A stretch of 64,000 bases of DNA from Neobacillus mesonae (GTDB lineage: Bacteria; Bacillota; Bacilli; Bacillales; Cytobacillaceae): assembly GCF_001636315.1 (NCBI RefSeq), contig NZ_KV440949.1:1466703-1530702 (forward strand), in the 5' to 3' direction. Position numbers and translations under genes: made by a program. The notes beneath the pieces are model-generated. The model was not told the origin of the DNA. It saw nothing but the letters and a program-made list of their open reading frames with translations, and searched no databases. Below are positions 13,710 through 24,571 of this stretch, piece by piece. Positions within the stretch are counted from its first letter, which is position 1. Each line of letters opens with the position of its first letter.

Positions 13710-13723
13710 AAAACTTATTTCAA
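13695..13723 (-). promoter_or_regulatory. sigma-A promoter of the cggR-gap operon
   Basis: TTGAAA (13718-13723) and TACAAT (13695-13700) with 17 bp spacing on the minus strand, an excellent sigma-A match. The expected start is near 13688. Confidence 0.82.
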
Positions 13724-13727
13724 ACAT

Positions 13728-13982
13728 TTAGATTTCCTTTTTTTGCTGTAAACGATTACTTATGTCAAATTTATTTACAAATCCATAGGCTGCCTCTTCA
13801 CCGTCGATATGAACAACCGGGATCATCAACCCATAACGCTCCGTCAATTCATCACTCGATTCAATATCCACTTCTTCAAGATCAAAATCATACTCCTCTT
13901 TAAGCTCAAGCAGCAACGCCAATGCCTTATCACACAAAGGACAACGGCTGCGAGAATAAATCGTAACAATCGTCTGCGGCAT
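13728..13982 (-). CDS. glutaredoxin-like thiol protein
   Basis: About 84 residues with a thioredoxin-type fold: beta strand IVTIYSRS, then CPLC (CxxC redox pair), helix ALALLLELKEEY, the strand LEEVDIES, and the cis-Pro region MIPVVHIDG. Members of this DUF836/glutaredoxin group are presumed disulfide reductases; no partner is known here. The start at 13982 (MPQTIVTIY) follows AAAGGA; an in-frame ATG at 14006 lacks an RBS and overlaps the rpoN stop. It lies directly behind rpoN. Confidence 0.85.
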   Translation of the reverse strand: MPQTIVTIYSRSRCPLCDKALALLLELKEEYDFDLEEVDIESSDELTERYGLMIPVVHIDGEEAAYGFVNKFDISNRLQQKKEI

Positions 13983-14005
13983 AAAATTATGTTCCTTTCT
14001 TAACA

Positions 14006-15328
14006 CTAGTTAAACCGTTTCCGTTTTGAGGAGGACGGGATGCCAAGCTGGTCGCGGTATTTGGCGATGGTTCGGCGTGATACAACGATTCCTTCTGCTG
14101 TTTTTAGTTGTTCCACGATGTCCTGATCGGATAATGGCTTTTCTTTGTTTTCGTTGTCAATCAGCTTGCTGATGGCGTTTTTCACCTGAGTGGATGAGGT
14201 ATTTTCATCCCCCGAGACGGTTTGGATTGTGCTTGTAAAAAACGACTTCAATGTGAAGGTGCCAATTGGTGTCTGCACGTACTTTTCACGGACAGCCCGG
14301 CTCACGGTTGATTCGTGGATATCCAGCTCAGCAGCCAGCTCCTTCATTGTCATCGGCACTAAATTTTGCGGCCCCTTTTGGAAAAAGGCCGTTTGCTTCT
14401 CGACAATTTTAGCGACGACCCTCGTTAATGTTTCCCTGCGCTGTTCAATACTTTTTAAGATCCATTGGTAATCCTGCAGCTTATCTTGTAAAAAACGGCT
14501 TACCTGCTGGTCCTTGTCCTTAAATTTATTAAAATATTGGTCATTAAATGTAATTTTAGGAATCGTATCGTCAAACATACGGACGGTCAAGCCCTCAACG
14601 GTTTGTTCAATAATCACATCTGGAATAATGTAAGCAGATGTTTCACGGCCTAACATGGCGCCCGGTTTTGGATTTAATAATTGGATTTCATCGAATACAG
14701 TTTGAATATCCTTTAATGACACCTGCAGCTCCTTGGCGATTTGCTTCCACTTCTTCTCAGCAAACGGGACGAAATAGTCTGTAAGAATTCTTTTTGCCAG
14801 CTCATTATCGGGATCTTCATATTCTACTTGGATGAGCAGACACTCCTGCAAATTTCGTGCTCCAATCCCTACTGGCTCGAGCGATTGAATCATTAGTAAA
14901 CAATTTTCGGCCAGCTCGCTGCTAATTTTCAGCTTTGACGCAATCTCATGCAGATCATCAGCAAGGTAACCGTTTTCATCCAAATGCTGGATTAAATAGC
15001 GAATAACTCGTAATTGTTCCCTAGATAAAGCTTTTATATTTAATTGTGATAGTAATTGCTCTTCAAGTGAAAATGATTTTGCAGCGATTTGTTCAATCCA
15101 ATTCTTTTCCGCCTTTTGATGCTTTTTCCGATTTCGGTCAATCAGGGGATTCATTGGCTGCACATTGACATTCTCTATTTGTAATAAAGGATTCTCGAGT
15201 GCTTTATTTTCCAAAAACTCACTCAATTCTTGAGCTGAGTATTGCAATAAAGCAATTGCCTGAGACAGCTCCTGGGTCATCGCCAGCTTGAGCGTCTGCT
15301 GCTGCCATAAACCTGCTTTTAAATTCAT
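14006..15328 (-). CDS. rpoN: RNA polymerase sigma-54 factor (SigL)
   Basis: A 440-residue sigma-54. The Gln- and Leu-rich region I (LWQQQTLKLAMTQELSQAIALLQ) binds bEBP activators, an acidic/core-binding middle follows, and the C-terminal DNA-binding domain carries the RpoN box SRRTIAKYR. Promoters of the -12/-24 type depend on it; in Bacillus these serve levanase, amino acid and acetoin catabolism. The RBS is a purine-rich GGGGGAGAG before the ATG at 15328. No sigma-54 activator is encoded in the window. Confidence 0.96.
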   Translation of the reverse strand: MNLKAGLWQQQTLKLAMTQELSQAIALLQYSAQELSEFLENKALENPLLQIENVNVQPMNPLIDRNRKKHQKAEKNWIEQIAAKSFSLEEQLLSQLNIKALSREQLRVIRYLIQHLDENGYLADDLHEIASKLKISSELAENCLLMIQSLEPVGIGARNLQECLLIQVEYEDPDNELAKRILTDYFVPFAEKKWKQIAKELQVSLKDIQTVFDEIQLLNPKPGAMLGRETSAYIIPDVIIEQTVEGLTVRMFDDTIPKITFNDQYFNKFKDKDQQVSRFLQDKLQDYQWILKSIEQRRETLTRVVAKIVEKQTAFFQKGPQNLVPMTMKELAAELDIHESTVSRAVREKYVQTPIGTFTLKSFFTSTIQTVSGDENTSSTQVKNAISKLIDNENKEKPLSDQDIVEQLKTAEGIVVSRRTIAKYRDQLGIPSSSKRKRFN

Positions 15329-15454
15329 TTCTCTCCCCCCTACGACTATTTTACATGAAAGAGGCGGTTTGGTGTATCGGAAAATTCGTTTTGGATAGTT
15401 TTGTCTGAATTACTGCTTTAGTAGAAGTTAGAGGAAACAGGGAGGTATCGATAA

Positions 15455-15492
15455 AAATAAAAACCTCCTGTCATTAAATGATCAGGAGATTT
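15455..15492 (-). terminator. terminator of tRNA-Arg
   Basis: On the minus strand CTCCTG, an AT loop, CAGGAG is followed by GTTTTTATTTTT, directly after the tRNA 3' end. Confidence 0.8.
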
Positions 15493-15498
15493 TCATAA

Positions 15499-15570
15499 CG
15501 CCCTCGGAGGGAATCGAACCCCCAGTACAAGAACCGGAATCTTGCGTGTTATCCGTTACACCACGAGGGC
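15499..15570 (-). tRNA. tRNA-Arg (anticodon CCG)
   Basis: A 72-nt cloverleaf. The acceptor stem GCCCTCG pairs with CGAGGGC; the anticodon stem-loop CAAGA-TTCCGGT-TCTTG exposes CCG (reads CGG); the T-arm contains GGTTCGATTCC. The discriminator is G at 15499 and CCA is not encoded. The gene has its own promoter and terminator. Confidence 0.97.
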
Positions 15571-15590
15571 AAAATATTAGCGACTCACAT

Positions 15591-15619
15591 ATTATATGAC
15601 ATTATCTCTATCTTTGCAA
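15591..15619 (-). promoter_or_regulatory. sigma-A promoter of tRNA-Arg
   Basis: TTGCAA (15614-15619) and perfect TATAAT (15591-15596), 17 bp apart on the minus strand. The start falls about 14 nt before the tRNA 5' end. Confidence 0.8.
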
Positions 15620-15700
15620 GAGGGGAATAGGTTTTAAATAACGAAAGACTGGATATCCTTGTTAGAGGGAAAGTTGTCGAACAAAAATAAAGGTGTATTG

Positions 15701-15730
15701 TTTGACCTTTATTGACCATCAGTGTATGAT
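15701..15730 (+). promoter_or_regulatory. clpP promoter with CtsR operator
   Basis: TTTGACCTTTATTGACC (15701-15717) is, on the other strand, the CtsR heptad repeat GGTCAAT-AAA-GGTCAAA. It covers the -35 TTGACC (15702-15707), which is 17 bp from TATGAT (15725-15730). clpP should therefore be repressed by CtsR and induced by heat or protein stress. Confidence 0.88.
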
Positions 15731-15776
15731 AACTATACATAGTTTTAAGCCTTTTCAATCCAAAGGAGGAAAGAAA

Positions 15777-16379
15777 ATGAATTTAATTCCTACAGTTATT
15801 GAACAAACAAACCGCGGCGAAAGAGCTTATGACATTTATTCTCGTCTGTTAAAAGACCGAATCATCATGCTCGGCAGCGCCATCGACGATAATGTTTCCA
15901 ACAGTATTGTCGCACAGTTACTTTTCTTGGAGGCAGAAAACCCAGAAAAGGATATCACCCTTTATATTAACAGCCCTGGCGGCAGCATTACAGCCGGTAT
16001 GGCGATCTATGATACGATGCAATATATTCGCCCTAACGTATCAACTGTTTGTATCGGTATGGCCGCATCCATGGGTGCTTTCTTACTGGCAGCAGGCGAA
16101 AAAGGCAAACGTTTTGCCCTGCCAAATGCCGAGGTTATGATTCACCAGCCACTTGGCGGTGCTCAAGGGCAGGCTACAGAAATCGAAATTGCCGCAAAGC
16201 GCATTCTATTCCTGCGTGAAAAATTAAACGGCATTTTAGCTGAACGCACAGGCCAGCCAATTGAAGTGATCCAGCGCGACACTGACCGCGACAACTTCAT
16301 GACAGCTGATAAAGCAAAAGAATACGGACTAATTGATAACATCATCAGCCGTAATATCCTTGATAAAAAAGAAAAGTAA
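15777..16379 (+). CDS. clpP: ATP-dependent Clp protease proteolytic subunit
   Basis: A 200-residue serine peptidase that forms the tetradecameric chamber used by ClpX, ClpC and ClpE; it degrades tmRNA-tagged and misfolded proteins. The catalytic Ser lies in [14 protein letters not shown] and the His in MIHQPLGG. The start at 15777 follows AAAGGAGGAAAG; the longer open frame begins upstream of the RBS and is rejected. It is the only plus-strand gene in the first 46 kb, convergent with crh. Confidence 0.98.
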   Translation: MNLIPTVIEQTNRGERAYDIYSRLLKDRIIMLGSAIDDNVSNSIVAQLLFLEAENPEKDITLYINSPGGSITAGMAIYDTMQYIRPNVSTVCIGMAASMGAFLLAAGEKGKRFALPNAEVMIHQPLGGAQGQATEIEIAAKRILFLREKLNGILAERTGQPIEVIQRDTDRDNFMTADKAKEYGLIDNIISRNILDKKEK

Positions 16380-16388
16380 TAAATCTCA

Positions 16389-16422
16389 AAACAATCGGCA
16401 GCCTTTTGCCGGTTGTTTTTTT
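16389..16422 (+). terminator. terminator of clpP
   Basis: AACAATCGGCA, short loop, TGCCGGTTGTT followed by a T-run, 10 bp past the clpP stop and before the convergent crh gene. Confidence 0.85.
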
Positions 16423-16478
16423 GTAACGCAAAAAGGGCTGGTCCCTTTGGCCATACCCTGCTGCATACTGTTACAAAA

Positions 16479-16736
16479 TCAATGTTCCTTTTCGATGAAA
16501 TCACTCAACTCATTAATGGCCGTTTCTTCATCATCGCCATCTGCAATAATCGTAATTTCAACACCTGAACCTACTGCTAAGCTCATTAACCCCATAATAC
16601 TTTTAGCGTTAACCTTTTTGCCGTCCTTCTCTAAGAAAATATCCGCGGAGAAGCGATTCGCCTCCTGAACAAAAAGAGCAGCCGGCCGTGCCTGTAACCC
16701 CGTTTTTAATTTTACTTCCACTTGTTTCTCCATCAT
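16479..16736 (-). CDS. crh: HPr-like catabolite repression protein Crh
   Basis: An 85-residue HPr homologue. The position of HPr's catalytic His15 is occupied by Gln (KTGLQARPAAL), while the regulatory Ser46 region AKSIMGLMSLA is kept. Crh therefore cannot carry PTS phosphate but can be phosphorylated by HprK (encoded at 33287) and act as a CcpA cofactor. It heads the crh end of the whiA-yvcK-rapZ group as in B. subtilis. RBS GAGGAGG. Confidence 0.96.
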   Translation of the reverse strand: MMEKQVEVKLKTGLQARPAALFVQEANRFSADIFLEKDGKKVNAKSIMGLMSLAVGSGVEITIIADGDDEETAINELSDFIEKEH

Positions 16737-16796
16737 AATCTGAAATCCTCCTCAATATCTATCTATTTTGTTTATTTTTTCACAAAGATGAATGAA

Positions 16797-17747
16797 TTAT
16801 TTCTTAATGGGCATATCCCCAGCTCGAAGCTTTTCGGCAATTTCATCTATTTTTCGCAAACGATGATTAATGCCCGATTTACTAATCGAACCACCGGAAA
16901 CCATTTCCCCCAGTTCCTTTAACGTGACATCCGTATACTGCAAACGCAGCTCCGCAATCTCCCGCAGCTTATCTGGTAAAATTTGCAGCCCAACCGTCTG
17001 GTTAATAAAACGAATATTTTCTACCTGCCGGATTGAGGCACCAATTGTTTTATTTAGATTAGCCGTTTCACAGTTGACCAAACGGTTCACAGAATTGCGC
17101 ATATCCCTGACAATTCTAACATCTTCAAAACGAAGCAAAGCATTATGAGCGCCAATTATGTTCAAAAACTCGGTAATTTTCTCTGCTTCCTTTAAGTATG
17201 TGATAAACCCTTTTTTGCGCTCAAGCGTTTTGCTGTTCAGCCCGAAGGTATTCATCAGCTCACATAAAGAATCGTTATGTTCTTTGTAAAGCGATGCTAT
17301 TTCCAAATGATAGGATGACGTTTCCGGATTATTCACCGACCCCCCTGCCAGAAAGGCGCCGCGTAAATAAGACCGCTTACAGCATTTCTTATTCACAAGC
17401 ATAGGAGATATATCATGAATAAACGTAAAGCCTTCACCTAAAATGAATGTATCTTCCAGAATTTCTTTTGCTTGCTGGGTGAGACGGACAATGTACACAT
17501 TATTCTTTTTCAAGCGCATTTTCTTTCTTACCAATAATTCTACTTGAACATCATACCTTTTTTTCAATAAAGTATAAATTCTCCTGGCAATCGCTGCATT
17601 TTCGGTCTGAATATCGACAACTATTCCGCGATTTGAAAAGGAAAGGGAACCGTTCATTCGAATAAGAGCTGATAACTCTGCACGAATACAGCAGCTTTTC
17701 ACTTCCAGATTAGTTAATTCCTTTTTCGTTTCCGAAGCGAAAGACAT
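16797..17747 (-). CDS. whiA: DNA-binding protein WhiA
   Basis: A 316-residue WhiA. The N-terminal part (about 1-220) is LAGLIDADG-homing-endonuclease-like without nuclease function ([24 protein letters not shown]), followed by a C-terminal helix-turn-helix ([25 protein letters not shown] in segments). In Bacillus it affects cell division and chromosome segregation. The start at 17747 follows GGAGGTGA. It sits 75 bp after yvcK. Confidence 0.95.
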   Translation of the reverse strand: MSFASETKKELTNLEVKSCCIRAELSALIRMNGSLSFSNRGIVVDIQTENAAIARRIYTLLKKRYDVQVELLVRKKMRLKKNNVYIVRLTQQAKEILEDTFILGEGFTFIHDISPMLVNKKCCKRSYLRGAFLAGGSVNNPETSSYHLEIASLYKEHNDSLCELMNTFGLNSKTLERKKGFITYLKEAEKITEFLNIIGAHNALLRFEDVRIVRDMRNSVNRLVNCETANLNKTIGASIRQVENIRFINQTVGLQILPDKLREIAELRLQYTDVTLKELGEMVSGGSISKSGINHRLRKIDEIAEKLRAGDMPIKK

Positions 17748-17822
17748 CTCCCTCACCTCCATTAACAACAGTTTTAAAAATGTTTTCAAAAATATTTATA
17801 TTTTCATAATTCTATAACATAT

Positions 17823-18806
17823 TTACGCTTTATAACGCTTTTTGGTTTCATTAATCAGCAAGTTATATAAAATTTTTGCCACCTTTTTTGGATCATGTCG
17901 GAGCGCACCATTTTCCAGGTTTGCGATATCTGCATGAACGACCTCAAGATCCAGTTCAAACAGCTGCGGCATATCATAAGCAACTGGGCTGGCCAGCTCT
18001 TCTTTATAACGGAGCTGTACGTCCTGCGGAATTTCCTTATTATTCACAAGAATTGTATTAATAAAAGCACAATCCATATGTTCGTAAAACGCTTTAATAT
18101 GATCACTTGCGGAAAATCCATGTGTCTCTCCAGCCTGTGTCATCAAATTACAAATATACACCTTTTTAGCGGACGAACGGCATACCTCGTCACCAAGCTT
18201 GGGAACGAGAAGATTCGGCAATATACTCGTATAAAGACTTCCTGGGCCGAGGATAATTAAATCAGCCTGGCGGATTGCCTGCAGCGTTTCCGGTAATGGA
18301 CGAATATCTTCCGGTGTCAAAAATACCCTTTTTATTTTTTTCCCGGAATAAGGTATCTTTGATTCACCCGAAACGACAGTCCCATCCTCCATTTCCGCAT
18401 GCAAAACAACGCTTTGATTGGCAGCCGGCAAAACCTTGCCTCTGACATTCAATACCTTGCTCATTTCCTGAATCGCATAAACAAAATTGCCGGTTATAGA
18501 GGTCATGGCTGCTAAAATGAGGTTGCCAAGCGAGTGTCCTGATAGCTCATTCGATGTTTTAAAGCGGTGTTGAAACATTTCCTCCACTAATGGTTCAACA
18601 TCCGAAAGGGCCGCTAACACATTACGGATATCACCGGGCGGCGGAATATTCAGGTCTTCACGGATTCTGCCGGAACTGCCGCCATCATCGGCAACCGTCA
18701 CAATGGCAGTTATTTCAACAGGAAACTGTTTCAAGCCCCTGAGCAAAACAGGAAGCCCTGTTCCCCCGCCGATGACGACAATTCGTGGCTGACCATAATC
18801 GCTCAT
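17823..18806 (-). CDS. yvcK: YvcK/MgfK family gluconeogenesis and morphogenesis factor
   Basis: A 327-residue protein of the CofD-like fold. The N-terminal nucleotide-binding loop [14 protein letters not shown] is followed by [11 protein letters not shown]. In B. subtilis it binds UDP-sugars, is needed for growth on gluconeogenic carbon and influences PBP1 localisation. The start overlaps the rapZ stop by 4 nt (ATGA), so the two are translationally coupled. Confidence 0.95.
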   Translation of the reverse strand: MSDYGQPRIVVIGGGTGLPVLLRGLKQFPVEITAIVTVADDGGSSGRIREDLNIPPPGDIRNVLAALSDVEPLVEEMFQHRFKTSNELSGHSLGNLILAAMTSITGNFVYAIQEMSKVLNVRGKVLPAANQSVVLHAEMEDGTVVSGESKIPYSGKKIKRVFLTPEDIRPLPETLQAIRQADLIILGPGSLYTSILPNLLVPKLGDEVCRSSAKKVYICNLMTQAGETHGFSASDHIKAFYEHMDCAFINTILVNNKEIPQDVQLRYKEELASPVAYDMPQLFELDLEVVHADIANLENGALRHDPKKVAKILYNLLINETKKRYKA

Positions 18807-19696
18807 GTTGTTTTTTCCTTTCTCCTCTCAATGTCACGGTGCGAAATGACGGTTTTGTAATCCTTTTGGAAATACTTCCCGATATACTCCGCTAATGTTA
18901 CCGAACGGTGCTGCCCGCCGGTACAGCCAATGGCAATGACCAGCTGCGCCTTTCCTTCCCGTTTGTAATGCGGAAGCATAAATGTGAGCAAATCCGTCAC
19001 TTTTTCAATAAACTTTTGCGTTTCATTCCATTTCAGAACATAACTGGAAACTTCCTCCTCCAGCCCTGTTTTCGGACGCATATGTTCAATATAATGTGGA
19101 TTTGGCAAAAAGCGTACATCAAACACTAGATCCGCATCGATTGGGATACCATATTTAAAGCCAAATGACATGACATTGACGGTAAAGATCGATTGTTTAT
19201 TCGCAGTGAATTCCTCTACAATCTTCTCACGTAATTCGCGTGGTTTCATCTGGGAAGTGTTGTAAATTAATTGAGCTCTCCCCTTTAATTCCTCTAACAG
19301 CTCTCTTTCAAGAGTGATACCCTCAAGCGGCAGCCCTGATTTGGCCAGCGGATGGGATCTTCTAGTCTCTTTGTATCGTCTGACCAATGAAGCATCATCG
19401 GCATCTAAAAATAGTATCCTTGGCGTCACCCATGAGGTTTCCGCCAATTCATCTAATGACTTAAACAGATGATCAAAGAATTCCCGTCCCCTGAGGTCCA
19501 TGACAAGGGCAACTTTATTCATTTTATTCCCGGATTCCTTCATTAGTTCTAGAAATTTTGGAAGCAATGTAGGGGGCAGATTGTCAACACAGAAAAACCC
19601 TAAATCTTCAAAGCTTTGGACGGCAACAGTTTTTCCGGCGCCGGACATTCCGGTAATTATCACGATTTGAACATCACTTGTCGAACCGGTACTCAT
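18803..19696 (-). CDS. rapZ: RNase adapter / nucleotide-binding protein RapZ (YvcJ)
   Basis: A 297-residue P-loop protein with Walker A GMSGAGKT at about 15-22 and the C-terminal RapZ signature [11 protein letters not shown]. In B. subtilis YvcJ hydrolyses GTP/ATP and affects competence; in E. coli RapZ directs small RNA decay. It lies between the Nudix gene and yvcK. Confidence 0.95.
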   Translation of the reverse strand: MSTGSTSDVQIVIITGMSGAGKTVAVQSFEDLGFFCVDNLPPTLLPKFLELMKESGNKMNKVALVMDLRGREFFDHLFKSLDELAETSWVTPRILFLDADDASLVRRYKETRRSHPLAKSGLPLEGITLERELLEELKGRAQLIYNTSQMKPRELREKIVEEFTANKQSIFTVNVMSFGFKYGIPIDADLVFDVRFLPNPHYIEHMRPKTGLEEEVSSYVLKWNETQKFIEKVTDLLTFMLPHYKREGKAQLVIAIGCTGGQHRSVTLAEYIGKYFQKDYKTVISHRDIERRKEKTT

Positions 19697-19718
19697 TATT
19701 CAATTCCTCCTAAATATT

Positions 19719-20186
19719 CTAGCTCGGATCTAATCGGTAACTAATTAGCTGAAAGTCTTTTGTATAGGTAAAAGTGCCATAAATGATTCCTTTTCCATGG
19801 ATCATATAGTCAATAATATGATGATCACCTGCAGCCATTGGCAGATTTTTGATATCGTCGAACGGGTGCCACGCAAGCTTTCCTTCCTCAGATTCATCAA
19901 GGTCGACACCATCTGATTCTGTCGCAATAAACGTAAACATCATCCATTCCGAAAGAAGCTGATCCCCTTCCTTCATAATCATCGTAAAAATCCCTTTTAA
20001 CTGCGGATTTTTTAAGTATACACCTGTTTCTTCACGGTATTCCCTGATACACGAATCACGTACCGATTCGCCCGGCTCCATTTTCCCGCCAGGAGCTACC
20101 CACCAGCCTCTGCGCGGTTTTTGCAGCAATAATACTTTTTGATCCTTGACCAAGACACAATTGGTAACACGCTGCACCCTATTCAC
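19719..20186 (-). CDS. Nudix hydrolase (YvcI-like, 8-oxo-dGTPase type)
   Basis: A 155-residue protein with an intact Nudix box, G-x5-E-x7-REETG-x-Y (GGKMEPGESVRDSCIREYREETGV region, residues about 32-56; the general-base REE is present). It probably removes an oxidised or unusual nucleoside diphosphate derivative; substrate not deducible. It is the first gene of the yvcI-rapZ-yvcK-whiA-crh run and has its own promoter. Confidence 0.9.
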   Translation of the reverse strand: MNRVQRVTNCVLVKDQKVLLLQKPRRGWWVAPGGKMEPGESVRDSCIREYREETGVYLKNPQLKGIFTMIMKEGDQLLSEWMMFTFIATESDGVDLDESEEGKLAWHPFDDIKNLPMAAGDHHIIDYMIHGKGIIYGTFTYTKDFQLISYRLDPS

Positions 20187-20237
20187 CTTCTTTAAAAGAG
20201 CAAATCGCTCTTATATCCTGTATAATTTATTCTACTC

Positions 20238-20266
20238 ATTATACTATTTTTAAGAAACAGTCACAA
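20238..20266 (-). promoter_or_regulatory. sigma-A promoter of the Nudix-rapZ-yvcK-whiA-crh group
   Basis: TTGTGA (20261-20266) and perfect TATAAT (20238-20243), 17 bp apart on the minus strand. A small hairpin AAGAGC/GCTCTT follows at 20197-20213 in the leader just before the gene. Confidence 0.75.
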
Positions 20267-20323
20267 TGAATACAAATTTGATAATTCTGTTAAAACAGAA
20301 AAGCGCAAGCGCCCGTAGAAAAG

Positions 20324-20357
20324 ACAAAAAAAAGCACAGGCTGCTGGACCTGCGCAC
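20324..20357 (-). terminator. terminator of trxB
   Basis: On the minus strand GTGCGCAGG, loop, CCTGTGC followed by eight T. A run of A on the other side means it may work in both directions. Confidence 0.82.
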
Positions 20358-20451
20358 AAAAAAGTATATAAATTAAAGGGGGTCAATTTCTCTAATCATA
20401 CCTTATTTTTATTTCACTACTGTTACAGTTAAATGAAAAAAGAGTTAAGTT

Positions 20452-21462
<1,011 letters not shown>

Positions 21463-21468
21463 TTATAT

Positions 21469-21505
21469 AAAAAAACGATTAAGCTTAGTATTACCACTTA
21501 ATCGT
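21469..21505 (-). terminator. terminator of the TPR gene
   Basis: On the minus strand CGATTAAG, loop, CTTAATCG followed by seven T, between the TPR gene and trxB. Confidence 0.82.
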
Positions 21506-21546
21506 AATAAACAATTGTTATATAGTCCAAAAATCTGCTCGGATTT

Positions 21547-23040
21547 TTAATTTAAAAATTCATTGACCAGTTTTACATATTTTCCGACGGTGGCAGAGGA
21601 GATTTCGTAGCGGCTGGCTACCTCCTGCTGTGATACTTTTTCACTGCGGAGCTTGTGCCAGACATACTCAACCGCTCCCGCCCAGGCGCGTTTGTTTTTC
21701 AAGGCGACGCCAGCTTTTGCCGCTTCAACAAACACCGAAAACCACATTAAATAAAGACCTGCTTCAATCGTCCCAATCGGCTGGTAGTTTTGATAAAAAA
21801 GTTCGGCGATTTCCTGAGCATCCGCTGTTGCCGACGGCTTGCCGGAACGAATGAGCGAAATATATTCTTTCTCCAAGGCGGTAAATTTATGGTTTTGGAA
21901 CAGCCTTTTCGAAGTGATGATTTCATCCTTTTTACTTGAAACAGATGTCAAAAATAACGCAAACAGTCGTTCTTCAACATAGTCACTTTCCAGCTTTTGA
22001 AAAATCGAACCAGAAATATCTTCAAACCCGTTTGCCTGCTCCTGATCCTCTGCCCAAGGTTCGCTGCCTTCCTTTTCCGGATTCATCTCAAGAAGCCTTT
22101 TCCAGATGGCCCTAGCAAAATTCTCGTAACCTACATGATAGGAGGAATAAGATAGCCAATAATAGAATGGGCCGTCCCCATCAAAGCCGGTTTTATATAG
22201 TTTTTTCAACCATAAATAAGCGAGTTCATATTCGCCGACCAGGGCGAAAGAGGTTCCAAGCTTAAACTGCTGCTCACTCAACAGAGGCTGAATTTTTTTC
22301 AAAGAATCAATCATCTGTTTCACATATTTTATGCGCCCTTGATAGTGGGCAAACACCATTTTATTGCACAGTGCATGAAGATTCCCCGGATTCCGTTCCA
22401 GCACCTCGTTAAGGATGTCTTCGGCTTTTTCCGCCTGGCCAAGGTAAAAATAGGCAAGCGCTAAGTTGTTATAAGCGGACCAGTATTCCGGATATTCTTC
22501 AACAACTTCCTTTAACAGCTCTATCGCTTTTGGAAAATAACCTGATTCCAACAGGTCGCGGGCCTGCTCCTGTTTGATGATTAAATCATCCTGTCCGTAT
22601 AGCTCATCCTCAAGCTCCTCCGATTCAAACGAGAGAAGCTCCAATAGTTCCTCGGCATCTTCCGCAAAATCACCATCAGGATCCATTTGTAAGTAAAGCG
22701 TCGCATGATGGTATGCATCTTTAAAAAATCCCAAATGGGCATAATTATTCGCTAAAAAATAATGGCATTCAGTCATTTCGTGGTCTAAATCTTCAAGGAT
22801 GAGGTGTAAGAGTCGGTTGGAATGTTCAAATTCGCCCAGTTCGGTTGACACAATCGCCAACTGGCATGCAATCATCGGTTCACCCGGCTCAAGCTGCAGC
22901 GCCCGTCCCAGATATTTTTTTGCTTTTAAGAAATCACGTCGATGGTATGCCTTGATCCCCTTCTTAAAGTAATATTCCCCCGTAGGTACAAATGAAACAA
23001 TTTTCCCCTTTTGCATTCTTGCTTTTGCGTCTTTCCTCAT
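21547..23040 (-). CDS. tetratricopeptide-repeat protein (YvcD-like)
   Basis: About 497 residues with several TPR units: YYFKKGIKAYHRRDFLKA, an acidic linker near 140-155, and WSAYNNLALAYFYLGQAEKA among the clearest. TPR scaffolds bind other proteins; the partner is unknown. The C-terminus (VSQQEVASRYEISSATVGKYVK) looks like a helix-turn-helix, unusual for a plain scaffold and suggestive of a regulatory role (inference). The start at 23040 follows GGAGG at 5 nt; 23055 is an alternative with a poor RBS. Position between trxB and hisI as in B. subtilis. Confidence 0.88.
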   Translation of the reverse strand: MRKDAKARMQKGKIVSFVPTGEYYFKKGIKAYHRRDFLKAKKYLGRALQLEPGEPMIACQLAIVSTELGEFEHSNRLLHLILEDLDHEMTECHYFLANNYAHLGFFKDAYHHATLYLQMDPDGDFAEDAEELLELLSFESEELEDELYGQDDLIIKQEQARDLLESGYFPKAIELLKEVVEEYPEYWSAYNNLALAYFYLGQAEKAEDILNEVLERNPGNLHALCNKMVFAHYQGRIKYVKQMIDSLKKIQPLLSEQQFKLGTSFALVGEYELAYLWLKKLYKTGFDGDGPFYYWLSYSSYHVGYENFARAIWKRLLEMNPEKEGSEPWAEDQEQANGFEDISGSIFQKLESDYVEERLFALFLTSVSSKKDEIITSKRLFQNHKFTALEKEYISLIRSGKPSATADAQEIAELFYQNYQPIGTIEAGLYLMWFSVFVEAAKAGVALKNKRAWAGAVEYVWHKLRSEKVSQQEVASRYEISSATVGKYVKLVNEFLN

Positions 23041-23180
23041 GAAGTCCTCCATCATCCTTTTAATAACCTATGTAGTATAACACATTTAAGGGCTGAACGA
23101 GAAGGGATTTAGGCAGGGTGTCGATGGAAAATGTTTATGGAGGCTATTTTTCAACACAAATCGAAAAAAAAAGACCAGCA

Positions 23181-23813
23181 TTAAGACCGGTCTCTTCCTT
23201 TGTGTCTTTCTTCTAACGTTTTCAACACTTCTTTGAACGGCAGCCCCTGTTCCACCAGCAGCACCTGCAAGTGATAGAGCAGGTCGGCCGCTTCCCACTT
23301 CAACTCTTCAGGATCGCGATTTTTCGCTGCAATAATTACTTCGGCGGACTCTTCACCGACTTTTTTCAATATTTTATCGACGCCTTTTTCAAAAAGATAG
23401 GTGGTGTAGGCGCCTTCCGGACGCTCTTTCTCACGTTGCTGGATGACCGTTTCTAGCGATTGTAAAATCTGATACTCTCCTAAGTGTGTTTTCCGCTCCG
23501 TCACTTCTTGGGAAAAACAACTGACAGCACCTGTGTGGCAAGCCGGACCTTTAGGTTTTACGAGCACAAGCAGCGCATCCTTGTCACAATCATATTTCAT
23601 CTCCACGATAGTTTGGGTATTGCCGCTAGTCTCTCCTTTATGCCATAACTCTTGGCGTGATCTGCTGTAAAACCATGTTTCACCGGTTTCCAACGTTTTT
23701 TCAAGCGATTCTTTATTCATATAAGCAAGCGTCAATACTTCCAATGTTTCAGCGTCTTGGATGATCGCCGGAAGTAGTCCTTTTTCATCAAATTTGATTT
23801 CGTTCGAATTCAT
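23181..23813 (-). CDS. hisI: bifunctional phosphoribosyl-AMP cyclohydrolase / phosphoribosyl-ATP pyrophosphatase
   Basis: A 210-residue HisI-HisE fusion, steps 2 and 3 of histidine synthesis. The N-terminal cyclohydrolase (about 1-110) carries the metal site DCDKDALLV and CHTGAVSCF. The C-terminal pyrophosphatase (about 115-205) has [15 protein letters not shown] and LLYHLQVLL. Last gene of the operon; overlaps hisF by 4 nt. Confidence 0.96.
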   Translation of the reverse strand: MNSNEIKFDEKGLLPAIIQDAETLEVLTLAYMNKESLEKTLETGETWFYSRSRQELWHKGETSGNTQTIVEMKYDCDKDALLVLVKPKGPACHTGAVSCFSQEVTERKTHLGEYQILQSLETVIQQREKERPEGAYTTYLFEKGVDKILKKVGEESAEVIIAAKNRDPEELKWEAADLLYHLQVLLVEQGLPFKEVLKTLEERHKGRDRS

Positions 23814-24571
23814 CGAACCGTCACTCCCTTTTCACTCAAATAGCTTTTCACTTCTTGGACAGAGGTTTCTTTATAGTGAAAAATCGAAGCAGCCAAAGCT
23901 GCATCCGCCTTTCCTTCGTTGAACGCTTCAGCAAAGTGTTCGGCATTTCCAGCACCTCCGGAAGCAATGACCGGTATGGTTACCGCATCGCTAACCGCTC
24001 TCGTCAGCTTTAAGTCAAAGCCATTTTTTTCACCGTCGCTGTCCATGCTCGTTAACAAAATTTCTCCAGCGCCAAGCTCCATTGCTTCCCTGGCCCAGTC
24101 GATTACCTTTTTATCAGTAGGTTTGCGGCCGCCATGGGTGTAGACGCGCCATGTGTTGATGTCTGGGTCGAATTTCGCATCAATCGCGACTACGATGCAC
24201 TGCGAGCCGAAAAAGTCTGAGCCTTCTTTTATTAACGCCGGATTTTGAACCGCTGCTGTGTTCAGCGACACTTTATCGGCGCCGGCTCGGAGGATTTTTT
24301 TCATATCTTCGAGAGAATTGATGCCGCCGCCGACGGTGAATGGAATAGCAAGCTCAGAGGCTACCGCTTTAACTACCTCGACCATTGTCTTCCGGCCTTC
24401 CACCGAGGCGGAAATATCTAAAAACACCAATTCGTCTGCACCCTGCTCATCATATACTCGTGCAAGCTCCACCGGGTCACCGGCATCGCGCAGCTCGACG
24501 AACTGAATCCCTTTGACAACACGGCCATCTTTTACGTCAAGACAGGGGATGATCCTTTTTGTAAGTGTCAT
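23810..24571 (-). CDS. hisF: imidazole glycerol phosphate synthase subunit HisF
   Basis: A 253-residue TIM barrel forming IGP and AICAR from PRFAR using ammonia from HisH. Catalytic Asp in [14 protein letters not shown] and the second in TSMDSDG; phosphate-binding GGGI and ASGGAG loops. Overlaps both hisA and hisI by 4 nt, so it is tightly coupled. Confidence 0.97.
   Translation of the reverse strand: MTLTKRIIPCLDVKDGRVVKGIQFVELRDAGDPVELARVYDEQGADELVFLDISASVEGRKTMVEVVKAVASELAIPFTVGGGINSLEDMKKILRAGADKVSLNTAAVQNPALIKEGSDFFGSQCIVVAIDAKFDPDINTWRVYTHGGRKPTDKKVIDWAREAMELGAGEILLTSMDSDGEKNGFDLKLTRAVSDAVTIPVIASGGAGNAEHFAEAFNEGKADAALAASIFHYKETSVQEVKSYLSEKGVTVR

Noticed and set aside
20298-20318. GCGCAAGCGCCC stretch as a separate element near the trxB terminator
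   Set aside because: It is too short to define; it may be a scrap of an interspersed repeat, but no second copy was found in the window.
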